The notes under the pieces: generated by a model
Database searches by the model: none
Seen by the model: the letters and a program-made list of their open reading frames with translations, nothing else
Told to the model about the DNA's origin: nothing
Assembly (NCBI RefSeq): GCF_023051105.1
Contig: NZ_JALKIL010000001.1
Coordinates: 1-64,000, forward strand
Direction of reading: 5' to 3'
DNA from: Anaerobiospirillum sp. NML120449
GTDB taxonomy: Bacteria > Pseudomonadota > Gammaproteobacteria > Enterobacterales > Succinivibrionaceae
Length of the DNA: 64,000 nt
Translations under genes and position numbers: made by a program
Shown here: piece by piece, positions 25,811-34,803 of the stretch
Layout: the number at the start of each line of letters is the position of its first letter
How positions within the stretch are numbered: position 1 is the stretch's first letter

Positions 25811-25867
25811 TGTCCAGATATGGACAACAAAATATCTTTGATATAAATAATTTTATAAAGCGATAAT
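25811..25867 (+). promoter_or_regulatory. Putative promoter and operator of the methyltransferase
   Basis: TTGATA (25838-25843) and GATAAT (25862-25867), 18 bp apart, each match five of six sigma-70 consensus bases, 37 nt before the gene. TGTCCA-gata-TGGACA (25811-25826) is a dyad just upstream and could bind a regulator. Confidence 0.45.
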
Positions 25868-25904
25868 AGAGTTTATAAATCTGTTTGAAGAGTGATTTCT
25901 GTAA

Positions 25905-26654
25905 ATGATTGATAAGGCAAATTACTATGGTGAACTGTGCAGCAAAATGTATGATCTGCTGCATCCTGAGGCCCCAGAAGATGAGCTGGCTTTTTACATG
26001 TCATATGCAGGTGATGATACGAAGATCCTGGAGTGCATGTGTGGCAGCGGCCGTTTTCTGGTACCTATGCTCAAAAAGGGCTATGACATTACAGGCATGG
26101 ATGCTTCAGCTGAAATGCTGTCGCGTCTGCTGATAAAGGCGCCACAGGCCTGCGTAATAGAAAGCACTATTCAGGAGTTCGAGACTGACAGTAAGTATGA
26201 CTTAATCATGATTACTTCAGGTTCAGTTTCTCTGATAACCGATAAGGAGCTGTGCGTGGATGTCCTGGCAAATCTCAGGACTATGCTGACTGCTGGCGGT
26301 GTGCTGGTCTTTGCTGTGGATACAGTGGCAAGCATAGAGGAATATATTTGCCATTACGAGCCACGTGAAAAGGTTACAACTGAAGAGGGCTACGATTTAA
26401 TACTTAAGACCAAGACCTGGTATGAGGAGAAGACTCAGACTCAGATGCTCCCTTCAGTCTATCTGGTTGAGAAAAACGGGCAACTCCTGCATATTGAGAC
26501 CATGGACTACCGTCTGCACCTGTACAGATTCGGTGAAATGGAGCAGATGCTCAAAGAGGCAGGCTTTAAATCTGTTAAAACCTTCTCCTCATTTGACCGC
26601 ACCCCTGCCTCCAGTGACAATGATCCTATGTTCATTTTCGAGTGCCGCGCATAG
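25905..26654 (+). CDS. Class I SAM-dependent methyltransferase
   Basis: 249-aa cytoplasmic Rossmann-fold methyltransferase. Motif I is ILECMCGSGRFLVPMLKKGY (~41-60), followed by DITGMDASAEML, whose Asp would bind the ribose of S-adenosylmethionine; motif IV is DLIMITSGSVSLI, and a GGVLVFAVDT strand follows. The C-terminal part (YRLHLYRFGEMEQMLKEAGF) is the typical substrate-side cap. The ECMCGSGR form of motif I occurs in a group of uncharacterised small-molecule methyltransferases. The ATG at 25905 has only a weak ribosome site. It has its own promoter candidate and a terminator 260 bp downstream, so it looks monocistronic. Substrate unknown. Confidence 0.88.
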   Translation: MIDKANYYGELCSKMYDLLHPEAPEDELAFYMSYAGDDTKILECMCGSGRFLVPMLKKGYDITGMDASAEMLSRLLIKAPQACVIESTIQEFETDSKYDLIMITSGSVSLITDKELCVDVLANLRTMLTAGGVLVFAVDTVASIEEYICHYEPREKVTTEEGYDLILKTKTWYEEKTQTQMLPSVYLVEKNGQLLHIETMDYRLHLYRFGEMEQMLKEAGFKSVKTFSSFDRTPASSDNDPMFIFECRA

Positions 26655-26683
26655 CCCGTCCCCGGGCTTGCGCCTCCTGCATC

Positions 26684-26800
26684 TGTCACCAGGACCGGCA
26701 TACCTGCAGTGCATTATGCCTCCCGCAGGGGCACTGCCACTGGTCAGCCGCTGGGAATTGCGCTTACTGCAATTGTCACCAGGACCGGCGTCCTTAGCTG
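26684..26800. repeat. Dispersed repeat, two copies
   Basis: TGTCACCAGGACC occurs at 26684-26696 and 26774-26786 (period 90) with related flanks. A third copy lies at 51065-51077, where TTAGCTGCATG also follows, as it does after the second copy here. Confidence 0.6.
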
Positions 26801-26910
26801 CATGCCTGCCATCATGCCATAAGCATCAGACATTCACTGTCTCATTGGTTGGGCTGCGCTGGGCTTTAATGAAGTCAGGCAGGGGCGGGGTTAGTAGTGC
26901 AGGAGTCAAA

Positions 26911-26960
26911 AACAAACAGGGCCACCCGTCTGTTAAGGACTGGTGGCCCTGTATTTTTCA
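26911..26960. terminator. Bidirectional rho-independent terminator
   Basis: CAGGGCCACC (26917-26926) pairs perfectly with GGTGGCCCTG (26942-26951), flanked by AAAACAAA on the left and TATTTTTC on the right. It would end the methyltransferase transcript and the convergent membrane-protein transcript. Confidence 0.78.
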
Positions 26961-27052
26961 GGCATATGCAGCATTCAAATGCAGCATGCATGTGAAGCAT
27001 GCATGTGAAGCATGACTGAAGCTGTCATGTGCAAGATGCTTTATAAGGTGGT

Positions 27053-27610
27053 TTATACAATGCCAAGATCGTGCTTGAGATCCTTGATGGCGGCCTGCAG
27101 AGTAATGGACAGGGCGCGCAGATAGGCAATACGCTCAGGGTCAGAGTTCGGAGCCTCAATAATGATGGCATTTTTTAATGATGCCAGGTGAGCAAGTGAG
27201 CGCTTGTAGCAGAAGATTTTGGCGCGCATCAGACGACGTTCACGCTTCTTGCGGGCAATCTTGATACCCAGAAGACCGAGAATGGCAATAGGGGCTGCCA
27301 GCACAAAAATACCGGTTGTGGCGCCGCCGCCTACAATAGCGCCGGCAGTACTCAGAGCACTGGCAACACCGGCTGCGCTGACGCCAATAACGCTGCCGCT
27401 CAAATATAGAGCAGCAAAGCTCAGCGCACTTCCTGAGCCAATACCCAGAGCTGTTGCCAGAACCTCAGGCATGGATGAGGTATCAATGGTACGGCTCTTA
27501 TTGCCCAGACCCTGGTCTATTTCAGCAATAACGTGTTCAACAGTCTTAAGTGCATTAACATTTTGAAAGAGCATGTCTTTCTTGCGGGTGATATAGGTTT
27601 TTCTGAGCAT
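27053..27610 (-). CDS. Hypothetical glycine/alanine-rich membrane protein
   Basis: 185 aa from the ATG at 27610, which has a perfect AGGAGG 6 nt upstream; a longer frame begins 111 nt earlier but lacks a ribosome site. Residues ~1-48 are hydrophilic. Residues ~49-120 form hydrophobic, Gly/Ala-rich segments (LGIGSGSALSFAALYLSGSV, then STAGAIVGGGATTGIFVLAA and LLGIKIA), probably two or three membrane passes with glycine-zipper character. A very basic ARKKRERRLMRAKIF follows, then a helical tail ending KDLKHDLGIV. The positive charge suggests a cytoplasmic C-terminus. I do not recognise the family. It converges on the methyltransferase and is not obviously part of an operon. Confidence 0.72.
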   Translation of the reverse strand: MLRKTYITRKKDMLFQNVNALKTVEHVIAEIDQGLGNKSRTIDTSSMPEVLATALGIGSGSALSFAALYLSGSVIGVSAAGVASALSTAGAIVGGGATTGIFVLAAPIAILGLLGIKIARKKRERRLMRAKIFCYKRSLAHLASLKNAIIIEAPNSDPERIAYLRALSITLQAAIKDLKHDLGIV

Positions 27611-28373
27611 ATGTACCCTCCTGACTGTGAACATGTGGTGTGCCCAAGGCACTGAAAAAGGAATATAACTGAGGTCATCATGTCTTATGCAGTTCTCTGG
27701 CTCAGGGGCAGGGTGGTTCAACCGACCTTCAACCTAACAGATGGTATTTGCTGCAGACATGGCTGTCCTTAACCCATGAACACGAAGATACACTAATCCT
27801 GGTGAACTTGAGATAGAACATCTGGACACAAAGTTATGGGGAAAAATGACCCGGAGCGGGCGTTTGAAAGGCGACAGGGCAGGAGCGGGGCATCAGATAA
27901 TGCAAAAAGCTGAAATTGCCTGCAGAGGTGGCTTCAGACTGAACTACTGAGCCGGAAATAAGAGAACTGCCTTGCGCTGTATCTTATTAATCTTAACAAA
28001 GCTGATCCCCTGCAACAATAAGAAAAAGCTGCTGAGATGCAAAAAAATATATCACCTGTCAAGTGTGCCCATTAAACCTCGCAACCCCGCTGCCTGTGCA
28101 GTTGCTGATGCAGCATCAGGTGTACATGAAAGAGTCTGAAATGACAGACACTATGACATCAGCCTGAGCCAGCACCGGTACGGTGGTGCATCTTCGCTAC
28201 ATATTAGGATTATGGATTATGCCCAGTGGACTGTCCTGGTCAGGCACAAACAGAAAGGGGCGCAGCTGTAATTGAGCTGCGCCCCTTTCAATATGCAGTA
28301 CTGCAGGAGCTGCCTGACCGTGGTTATGGTCTGAGCATTATGCAGTACTGCTGTGCAACAGATAATGACCTGC
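27611..28373. other. Gap between glycine-rich membrane protein and SulP transporter
   Basis: About 760 bp with no gene. It contains the SulP terminator (28250-28292) and a short direct repeat ATGCAGTACTGC near 28295 and 28340. Confidence 0.6.
28250..28292 (-). terminator. Rho-independent terminator of the SulP gene
   Basis: A perfect 15-bp stem (GAAAGGGGCGCAGCT with AGCTGCGCCCCTTTC) encloses a 7-nt loop, about 85 nt past the transporter stop. In the minus direction it is followed by TGTTTGT. Confidence 0.8.
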
Positions 28374-30104
28374 CTATACAGTGTCCTGATGCTTGCTGAC
28401 AAAGTCAGGATCGGACATCAGTTTGGTAGCAAGCTTTAGGGCCTCATCGAAATTGGTAGTAAAGGCCACTTCCTTGTCACGGGACAGACCGGCGCGATAG
28501 AGCATCTCCATTGGCTGCTTGCGCATGCCGGCAAAGATGATATAGCTGTGGTGCTGATGACAGATTTTCAGAATTTCCTCAATTGAGGCCTCACCTGAGG
28601 CATCAAGGTAAGGCATGAAGCGCATACGCAGAATCAGAATACGAGGAATGGTGATGAGGTTCTGCATGCGATCGCACAGCTCGCTTGCTACACCAAAGAA
28701 CAGAGGTCCGTTAATCTGGAAAGCAGCTACACCCTCAGGAACCTCGACCTCATTGCGTACGGCGCGGGCTGAGGCAGCGGCATCGTCACCATCGCCATCA
28801 TCAGCATCATACTGGGTAAGACGCATATGAGGCTGAATCTCGATGGACTTGGACATGTGGCGCATGAACAGCAGGGAGGCCAGAGTAACACCAATACCAA
28901 TGGCTACAGTAAGGTCTACCAGAACAGTAAGACCAAAGGTCATAAAGAGAATGGTGCGGTCAGATGGTGATATACGGGAAATCTGCAGGAAGTGCTTAAT
29001 ATCACTCATGCCCCAGGCAACCATGAAGAGCACGGCTGCAAGTCCGGCCATAGGGATATAGGCCAGAATATCCATAATGGTATAGAGGAATACCAGCAGG
29101 AAAAGGGCATGGAAAATACCTGACATAGGAGTTTTACCACCAGACTTGATGTTGGTTGCTGTACGGGCAATAGCACCTGTAGCTGGCAGACCGCCGAAAA
29201 AGCCTGAAGCGATATTGGCAACACCCTGACCTACCAGCTCCTGGTTTAAGGAGTGCTTAGTACCGATCATGGAGTCGGCAACCACTGCAGAGAGCAGAGC
29301 TTCAATACCGGCAAGGAAAGCAATGGTAAAGGCTGAAGGAATCAGATCACGAACTTCCTCAAGGGTAAGGGCCGGCAGTGTAGGGACAGGCAGACCTGTA
29401 GGCATGTCCGGGAAGCGTGAGCCTATAGTCTCCACTGGCATGTTCATGACCCATGAGAGCAGAGATACCAGAGCGATGGAAACAAGGTAGGCCGGGATTT
29501 TGGCGCTGATCTTCTTACAGATCAGGATAATTGCCAGAGCCAGCAGTCCAAGGCCTACAGCATAAACTGAGGTGGTATTGAGATTGGTAAAGTAGGCCAT
29601 CCATTTTTCGATGAATTCGGCCGGTACGTTATCAATCTCCATACCAAGGAAGTCCTTGACCTGAGATGAGGCAATAATTACGGCAATACCGGTAGTAAAG
29701 CCTGTAATTACCGGATAAGGAATATATTTGATGAGCTTGCCCATATGAGCATAGCCGGCAATGATAAGAATAATACCGGCCATTACCGATGCCACAATCA
29801 GACCATCAAGACCATAGCGGGCAATAACGTCAAAGATTACTACAACAAAAGCGCCGGTAGGGCCACCGATCTGTACACGTGATCCGCCCAGGAAAGAGAT
29901 AAAAAAGCCTGCAACCACTGAAGTTACCAGACCTTTATCAGGTGAGGCACCTGAGGCTACGGCCATGGCCATGGCAAGCGGGAGGGCCACAATTGCTACT
30001 GTGAGACCTGCAATCATGTCAGAGCGCAGGGTGCTCAGTGAGTAGCCTTCTTTAAAGCACATAAACAGTGCCGGGATCAGACGATCGGAGTTTGGCTTTT
30101 GCAT
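28374..30104 (-). CDS. SulP-family anion transporter with C-terminal STAS domain
   Basis: 576-aa inner-membrane transporter. The N-terminal ~430 residues hold about 12-14 hydrophobic spans with the SulP opening (LRSDMIAGLTVAIVALPLAM), FISFLGGSRVQIGGPTGAF and the AIARTATNIKSGGKTPMSGI block. Residues ~455-570 form a cytoplasmic STAS domain (VAAFQINGPLFFGVASEL, then ILRMRFMPYLDASGEASIEE). SulP proteins exchange or symport sulfate, bicarbonate or dicarboxylates. In a CO2-fixing succinate producer bicarbonate or a C4-dicarboxylate is as likely as sulfate; the sequence does not decide. An acidic insert DADDGDGDDAA precedes the STAS domain. The ATG at 30104 is chosen over the upstream in-frame TTG at 30116. 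Confidence 0.92.
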   Translation of the reverse strand: MQKPNSDRLIPALFMCFKEGYSLSTLRSDMIAGLTVAIVALPLAMAMAVASGASPDKGLVTSVVAGFFISFLGGSRVQIGGPTGAFVVVIFDVIARYGLDGLIVASVMAGIILIIAGYAHMGKLIKYIPYPVITGFTTGIAVIIASSQVKDFLGMEIDNVPAEFIEKWMAYFTNLNTTSVYAVGLGLLALAIILICKKISAKIPAYLVSIALVSLLSWVMNMPVETIGSRFPDMPTGLPVPTLPALTLEEVRDLIPSAFTIAFLAGIEALLSAVVADSMIGTKHSLNQELVGQGVANIASGFFGGLPATGAIARTATNIKSGGKTPMSGIFHALFLLVFLYTIMDILAYIPMAGLAAVLFMVAWGMSDIKHFLQISRISPSDRTILFMTFGLTVLVDLTVAIGIGVTLASLLFMRHMSKSIEIQPHMRLTQYDADDGDGDDAAASARAVRNEVEVPEGVAAFQINGPLFFGVASELCDRMQNLITIPRILILRMRFMPYLDASGEASIEEILKICHQHHSYIIFAGMRKQPMEMLYRAGLSRDKEVAFTTNFDEALKLATKLMSDPDFVSKHQDTV

Positions 30105-30272
30105 GGTGTTTGTCAAAAAGGTTTAATGCCCGGGGGCTCATACACAGGAAAATGCATAGTGCAGCATAGTATGTCCGGTACCAGAATAAGACCACTTCAG
30201 GCGGACACGAAGGTGCTGTTATGCTCTTAATCCGGGATCCGCTCAGCAGCTCCCTGAAACTTGCAGCCTGAG

Positions 30273-30465
30273 CTGCAGCGCAGTTCCAGGTGCCTTGCTG
30301 CACGGGGCTGCAGCACAGTTCCAGATGCCTTGCTGCACGGAGCTGCAGCGCAGTTCCAAGGTGCCTTGCTGCACGGAGCTGCAGCGCAGTTCCAAGGTGC
30401 CTTGCTGCACGGAGCTGCAGCACAGTTCCAGATGCCTTGCTGCAAGGAGCTGAAGCGCAGCTCCA
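30273..30465. repeat. 35/36-bp tandem repeat, ~5.5 copies
   Basis: Units starting CTGCAGCGCAGTTCCA lie at 30273, 30308, 30343, 30379, 30415 and, diverged, 30450. One-base length changes (CCAGG/CCAAGG) alternate between copies. Confidence 0.92.
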
Positions 30466-31149
30466 CAAGATTTTGCTACCAGATGCTGCTGGGCAGGACC
30501 AGGTGCCTGATAAAGACTTATAAAAACCAAATGGGCAATGCACCAGCTGATTTCAGTGGTGACATAGTCATTGGCTAAAGGAAAGTCTTGAAGAGGCAGC
30601 CATACACAGTAATGGTGCCGGAGGAAATGACTGCTTAATGTGCAGGTCAGATCGGCTTTGCAGCTCAGAGGATCTTACCGTCAGGCGGGGCTGCGTTAAG
30701 TTTCAAATGGGGTTGAAAAGACGCAGGCAGCGGGTGAGGAAGTGTCAATTGCACAAAAAGATGAAACAGTCACTGCAAAGTGCAGGCAAATTATAGGGCG
30801 AACCCGACTGTGATTCAAGAAAAACCGATTGAACATCCCATAAATCAGCCACTCTCCCCAAATCGGTGATGTATCAATCACTGACAGACTGACAATGGGG
30901 TAATTTCGCTTTATAAATTATTATGTTGAAGCTGCCAAATCTGTACCCAGCACAGCTTACAGACATACAGAATGCTGGCTCCGAAGCTCTGGTTGGCGGT
31001 ACTCATAGCAGGTATAGGATGCTGGTGTCTATGCAGGGACATGCTGGTATTCAGCGTCAGTCTTTCGCTGCGATTCAATTTCAGTTTTCAACAATGGTGA
31101 CTTAAGGCAGACTCAACGCTGGGGGCAACTCAGGTGTTCAACGGCAGTA

Positions 31150-31290
31150 TCTTAAGATGGGGGCAACGCTTGGGGTAATACAGGTGTTCAAATCATGTGT
31201 TCAATGGTGGGGGCAATGCTGGAGGAAACGCGTGGGGTAATACAGGTGTTCAAATCATGTGTTCAACGGTAGTGGCAATGCTGAGGGAAC
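31150..31290. repeat. ~62-bp imperfect repeat, 2+ copies
   Basis: TGGGGTAATACAGGTGTTCA and the following AATCATGTGTTCAA recur at 31171 and 31233, with GGGGGCAA-type pieces before each copy. Confidence 0.75.
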
Positions 31291-31458
31291 GCCGGGACAA
31301 CGTTAGTTTTCAACATCAATACTTATTGCAGGGCTCAACGCTGATACAGGGCGCAGCTGGTCAACGCTGGGGCTGACGCTGGTACTGGGCAGTGTAGCCG
31401 GAGCGGGCCTGGATGCCCGGTCAGTTAATGCGCGCTCAGGTCGATGCGGATCTTTGCA

Positions 31459-31490
31459 TAAAAAAGGGCCGGTCTGTGACCGGCCCCTGG
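31459..31490 (-). terminator. Rho-independent terminator of nagA
   Basis: GGGCCGGTC-tgt-GACCGGCCC is a perfect 9-bp stem with a 3-nt loop, followed in the minus direction by TTTTTT. It lies about 25 nt past the nagA stop. Confidence 0.88.
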
Positions 31491-31513
31491 TTCAAAAAAG
31501 TATGCAAGGAAAA

Positions 31514-32686
31514 TTAGAAGTCTTTGTGCAGCCACTTGCCACGTAAGAGAACGCCTCTGAGGTTGAGTTCTCTGTCGATAACCAGTAAGGAGGCAATCTT
31601 GCCAGGCTCGATGGAGCCATAGTTGTCCAGAACCTTAATGGAGCGGGCAGGGTTGTAGGAAGCGCAGCGTACTGCATCCTCAAGCGGGATACCCATCTTC
31701 AGGTGGGCAATCTTCATGCAGTCAAAGAGGTTGGTGGCAGAGCCTGCGATGGTGCCGGAAGCCAGGGTAGCACGACGATCCTTTACAAATACCTTCTGAC
31801 CACCCAGCTCATAGGTGCCGTCAGCAAGGCCTACAGCCATCATGGAGTCAGAAATAAAAATCATGCGCTCAGCGCCAAGCAGACGGAAAGCGTTACGTAC
31901 GGCAGCTGGGTGAATGTGGATGCCGTCACAGATAATTTCGGCCTCACACCACAGGGCATCAGCTGCAGCAGCGATTGGGCCCGGATCACGGTGGTGGAGA
32001 GGTGGCATGGCGTTGTAAAGGTGAGTCAGGTGAGTTGCACCGCTGTTAATAGCCTCCTTGGCCAGATTGTAGTTGGCGGTGGTGTGAGCAATGGAGCACA
32101 GAACCTCATCCTTAACAGCCTTGATGGTATCCATGGCGTTCTCAACCTCTGGGGAGATTGCCATAAGCTTAATCTTGTTGCCGGATGCCTTGTTGCAGCG
32201 ACGGAAGAACTCGGCATCAGGTAAGTGCAGATACTCAGGGTTCTGAGCGCCTACCTTGTCAGGAGAAAGGAAAGGACCTTCCATGTTTATGCCTACAACA
32301 TCAGCAGCATCGTCCTTTAATGGATAGTCACGAACGTTTTCACAGGCCTTGACTATGTCAGCCTCTGGCATGGTCATGGTGGCTGGACAGATAGCGGTTA
32401 CACCAACAGAAGCCTGGTACCTGGCAATGGCGTCCAGAGCCTCTTCTGTACCCTCCATAAGGTCATGACCCATGGAGCCGTGGAAGTGCGTGTCAAGCAG
32501 ACCTGGAATAACCATCAGGCCCTTGAGATCGACCCAGTCATCAGTTGGGCAGGCGTTCTGGCAGCACTCTGGCAGCGGCTGGCCACCCTCGAGAATGCGT
32601 TGAATACGATCACCTTCGATCTTGATCTTGCTGTCAGGAGCAAAACGAAAATCTTTGGTATACATGGTGACATTATTAAGGATCAT
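31514..32686 (-). CDS. nagA: N-acetylglucosamine-6-phosphate deacetylase
   Basis: 390-aa cytoplasmic amidohydrolase removing acetate from GlcNAc-6-phosphate to give glucosamine-6-phosphate, the committed step after PTS uptake of GlcNAc. GLLDTHFHGSMGHDL supplies the metal-side HxH (H67, H69); NMEGPFLSPDKVGAQNP carries the catalytic-metal Glu; SIAHTTA and TLYNAMPPLHHRDPG-like blocks follow, and FISDSMMAVGL holds the catalytic Asp. The GAQNP segment has Gln where many NagA proteins have His. The ATG at 32686 is preferred because GGAG sits 6 nt upstream; an in-frame frame opens 36 nt earlier. It lies 214 bp downstream of the CBM9-like gene, likely co-transcribed. Confidence 0.95.
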   Translation of the reverse strand: MILNNVTMYTKDFRFAPDSKIKIEGDRIQRILEGGQPLPECCQNACPTDDWVDLKGLMVIPGLLDTHFHGSMGHDLMEGTEEALDAIARYQASVGVTAICPATMTMPEADIVKACENVRDYPLKDDAADVVGINMEGPFLSPDKVGAQNPEYLHLPDAEFFRRCNKASGNKIKLMAISPEVENAMDTIKAVKDEVLCSIAHTTANYNLAKEAINSGATHLTHLYNAMPPLHHRDPGPIAAAADALWCEAEIICDGIHIHPAAVRNAFRLLGAERMIFISDSMMAVGLADGTYELGGQKVFVKDRRATLASGTIAGSATNLFDCMKIAHLKMGIPLEDAVRCASYNPARSIKVLDNYGSIEPGKIASLLVIDRELNLRGVLLRGKWLHKDF

Positions 32687-32900
32687 AGCAATCTCCATAG
32701 ACAGAGTTTGGGGCTGGCCCATATGACCTGCCGCATCAGCTGCTTAACGTGCTCAGACAGCCTGATGATTTCTTGGCTGGCAGGGTCAAAATAAACTGGT
32801 TTTTTTTCAGCTGCAGGTATCAATTATGGTCAGCTTATTTACTGCAGCTGTACTGAACAGCTGGAATGGTTAACAGCTGCAGTGCTCAGTGCAGCTCCTG

Positions 32901-33569
32901 TCAGCCGGTTACACGGCACAGGGCGAAGTATTCGGGAAGATGGAAGTTGGGAGCAGGGACATCGACTCTGTTATAGGCAATGTAGTGCTCTGTTTCACTG
33001 CTTTCAGAAATCTTGTACAGATTGAAGGCCCATACATGGTCAGGACTGAAAGCATCATAGTGAGCAAGTTCCCTGATCAGGTTACGTGGCACGGTAAGTT
33101 CAACTGACCAGCGGTCACTTTCGCGTTCGGCCCTGATCTTCAGGGAGGCTATCTGCTCAGGGGTAAAAGCCGTACGGTTTTTGCGGCTGTGGCCATGCTT
33201 TGCATAACAAATACCCTGAGAGTTGATTTCTATATTCAGATACAGACAGTGCTCAAGCTCAGGTTTGAAGTTCTGATCATGCTCATCATCAGGAAAAGCA
33301 AGGAACAGTTCTACTGCGCTGTCCTGACATACCATGAGCATTGGCTCCTGCTGGGTCAGGGCTGTGGTCAGAGGATTTGACTCCAGGACCTCAAAACGGA
33401 CTTTGAGTCCTTCGTCATCAAGGTACATATCCGCATGGGTCTGTGGTTTTACCGTACAGTTCCAGAGGTAATTTTCCAGAGCCAGTCTGTGACCAGGACC
33501 ACCTGAAGGTAAGCAAAGCATGGGGTTACTCCATTTGCCGTCCGGACAGTGAGCAGCAGGGATAAACAT
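32901..33569 (-). CDS. CBM9-like carbohydrate-binding domain protein
   Basis: 222-aa single-domain protein resembling the carbohydrate-binding module family 9-like fold: YLWNCTVKPQTHADMYLDDE, then VCQDSAVELFLAFP, YLNIEINSQGICYAKHGHS, SDRWSVELTVPRNLI and VWAFNLYKISE in the usual order. No signal peptide or membrane span is seen, so it appears cytoplasmic, unlike xylanase-attached CBM9 modules. Cytoplasmic stand-alone members are known from sugar-use loci but their role is unclear. It is upstream of nagA on the same strand, with a TATAAT promoter candidate 41 nt before the ATG, so it may lead a two-gene GlcNAc operon. A short-spaced GGAG precedes the start. Confidence 0.75.
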   Translation of the reverse strand: MFIPAAHCPDGKWSNPMLCLPSGGPGHRLALENYLWNCTVKPQTHADMYLDDEGLKVRFEVLESNPLTTALTQQEPMLMVCQDSAVELFLAFPDDEHDQNFKPELEHCLYLNIEINSQGICYAKHGHSRKNRTAFTPEQIASLKIRAERESDRWSVELTVPRNLIRELAHYDAFSPDHVWAFNLYKISESSETEHYIAYNRVDVPAPNFHLPEYFALCRVTG

Positions 33570-33609
33570 CTGCTCCGTACAGTCGGTATTCCGGCTTGAG
33601 TGTGTGGAT

Positions 33610-33615
33610 ATTATA
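33610..33615 (-). promoter_or_regulatory. -10 element of the CBM9-like/nagA transcript
   Basis: TATAAT on the minus strand, 41 nt before the ATG at 33569. The 17-bp-spaced -35 position (TTCTAA) is weak, suggesting an activator-dependent promoter. Confidence 0.42.
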
Positions 33616-33660
33616 GCGCTTTTTGTGGCGATTTAGAAAAATTCTCCAAATTTTCTCAAT

Positions 33661-33687
33661 AATTTTGTAAAAATGTGAAATAAAATT
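33661..33687 (-). promoter_or_regulatory. AT-rich dyad upstream of the CBM9-like gene, NagC/Mlc-like candidate operator
   Basis: AATTTT and AAAATT flank a 15-bp A/T-rich centre, about 45 bp upstream of the -10. ROK-family repressors such as NagC and Mlc bind long AT-rich dyads of this look. Resemblance only; no ROK gene is in the window. Confidence 0.3.
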
Positions 33688-34349
33688 CCAAATCGCATAA
33701 ATAAGCGGTAAAACAGAAGAATGTTCACGAACACAGCCCGCCCTGGATAAAAGAAAGAAAAAGGTGACAGGGGGAGATACTGTCAGGTGAAAAGTATTGA
33801 AACAGTGATGAAATAAGAGCGCAAAATGAGGAGGGCAGCCGGTGCAAAAGAGCGCCATTAACAGCATCAGGCAGCTCAAGGCGAGCCTGATTACTGTTTA
33901 TTATGAGACCGCATTGCATATCACTGTCGGGCTGTGCATGTGATTTTACTGATGGGGCTGATTAAGACAGCTTATACACCACTGCGTAGAAAATGGTGTG
34001 TGCCATCAGCACCATGGACCATGGTGCGCAGCATACAGGTAATACTCATGCCGCCAGACAACTGCCGTGAGCCGGTCAGGCATGACCAGTGCTGTAATGA
34101 GCGGGCGCTGACAACAGACAAGGGCATGAATATCTGATGAGGCTCAACATGCAGGATACAGGTCCATTGAGGTCTCAAAGCGCTTATGCGCTGACTGCTC
34201 GAAGTACAAATAAACTGCAGCTGGAAGCTGCAGTCGGGATACCTTTCATTGAAAGCTATCACTTTCCTGACGGAGGGCAAACACTGGTTCTCAGGTAGGG
34301 CACATTGGCCTTTGGATCGGGCACAGTGGATTTTGTGTCGGCCAGGATG

Positions 34350-34510
34350 CATGCATTCATGCGTGCATTGCCATCGTGGCCGGTATGCCGGTCAGGCATG
34401 CATTCATGCGTGCATTGCCATCGTGGCCGGTATGCCGGTCAGGCATGCATTACTGCATTGCCGTCGTGGCCAGTATGCCGGTCAGGCATGCATTACTGCA
34501 TGGCCGCCAT
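34350..34510. repeat. 47-bp tandem repeat, ~3.5 copies
   Basis: Units beginning CATGCATTCATGCG or CATGCATTACTGC lie at 34350, 34397, 34444 and 34487 (periods 47, 47, 43), sharing GGCCGGTATGCCGGTCAGG. Confidence 0.88.
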
Positions 34511-34718
34511 GGGCTGTATGAGTGCCTGTCAGGTTGTGGGGAAGCAAAGGTAAACTTTGCATCACCTTATGGCCACTTCAACTGCCGGCGCGGGCTAACC
34601 ATAATGTCAGGGCAACGTGTCTGCCCTGGCATGCAATGCGCCAGGTGGACGTGCGGCAGGGCTGGCAGCCATGCTGGTCGTGAGTGCCGCTGAAGCTGTG
34701 GTTTTCAGGGGCCATATA

Positions 34719-34778
34719 TGAAAAACGGTACCCTGAGGTACCGTTTTAAAAGACCGGCTCCGGCATAGCCGGAGCGGC
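34719..34778 (-). terminator. Two consecutive hairpin terminators after nagE
   Basis: GCTCCGGC-ata-GCCGGAGC (34757-34775) is followed in the minus direction by a TCTTTT run, then a second perfect 11-bp stem AAAACGGTACC-ctga-GGTACCGTTTT (34722-34747), which has T-tails on both strands. Confidence 0.82.
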
Positions 34779-34803
34779 CTGAATCGGGGATTCAGCAAGA
34801 GGC

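Larger units (their letters stand above)
25168..25904. other. Gap between giant paralogue 3 and the methyltransferase
   Basis: No gene. It holds the 65-bp tandem array (25221-~25530), a hairpin terminator (25567-25614) and an AT-rich promoter region with a dyad before the methyltransferase (25811-25867). Confidence 0.65.
26655..27052. other. Gap between methyltransferase and glycine-rich membrane protein
   Basis: No gene. It holds two related copies of a TGTCACCAGGACC segment (26684 and 26774) and a strong bidirectional terminator (26911-26960), between convergent genes. Confidence 0.65.
30105..31513. other. 1.4-kb gap between SulP and nagA
   Basis: No gene. It holds a 35/36-bp tandem repeat (30273-30465), a 62-bp imperfect repeat (31150-31290) and the nagA terminator (31459-31490). 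Confidence 0.6.
33570..34803. other. Gap between nagE and the CBM9-like gene
   Basis: 1.2 kb with no gene. The part next to the CBM9-like gene (33600-33720) is AT-rich promoter DNA. A 47-bp tandem repeat lies at 34350-34510 and the double nagE terminator at 34719-34778. Confidence 0.6.

Noticed and set aside
30052-30543. Repetitive minus-strand frame over the 35/36-bp array
   Set aside because: Produced by the tandem repeat, and it overlaps the start of the SulP gene in another frame.
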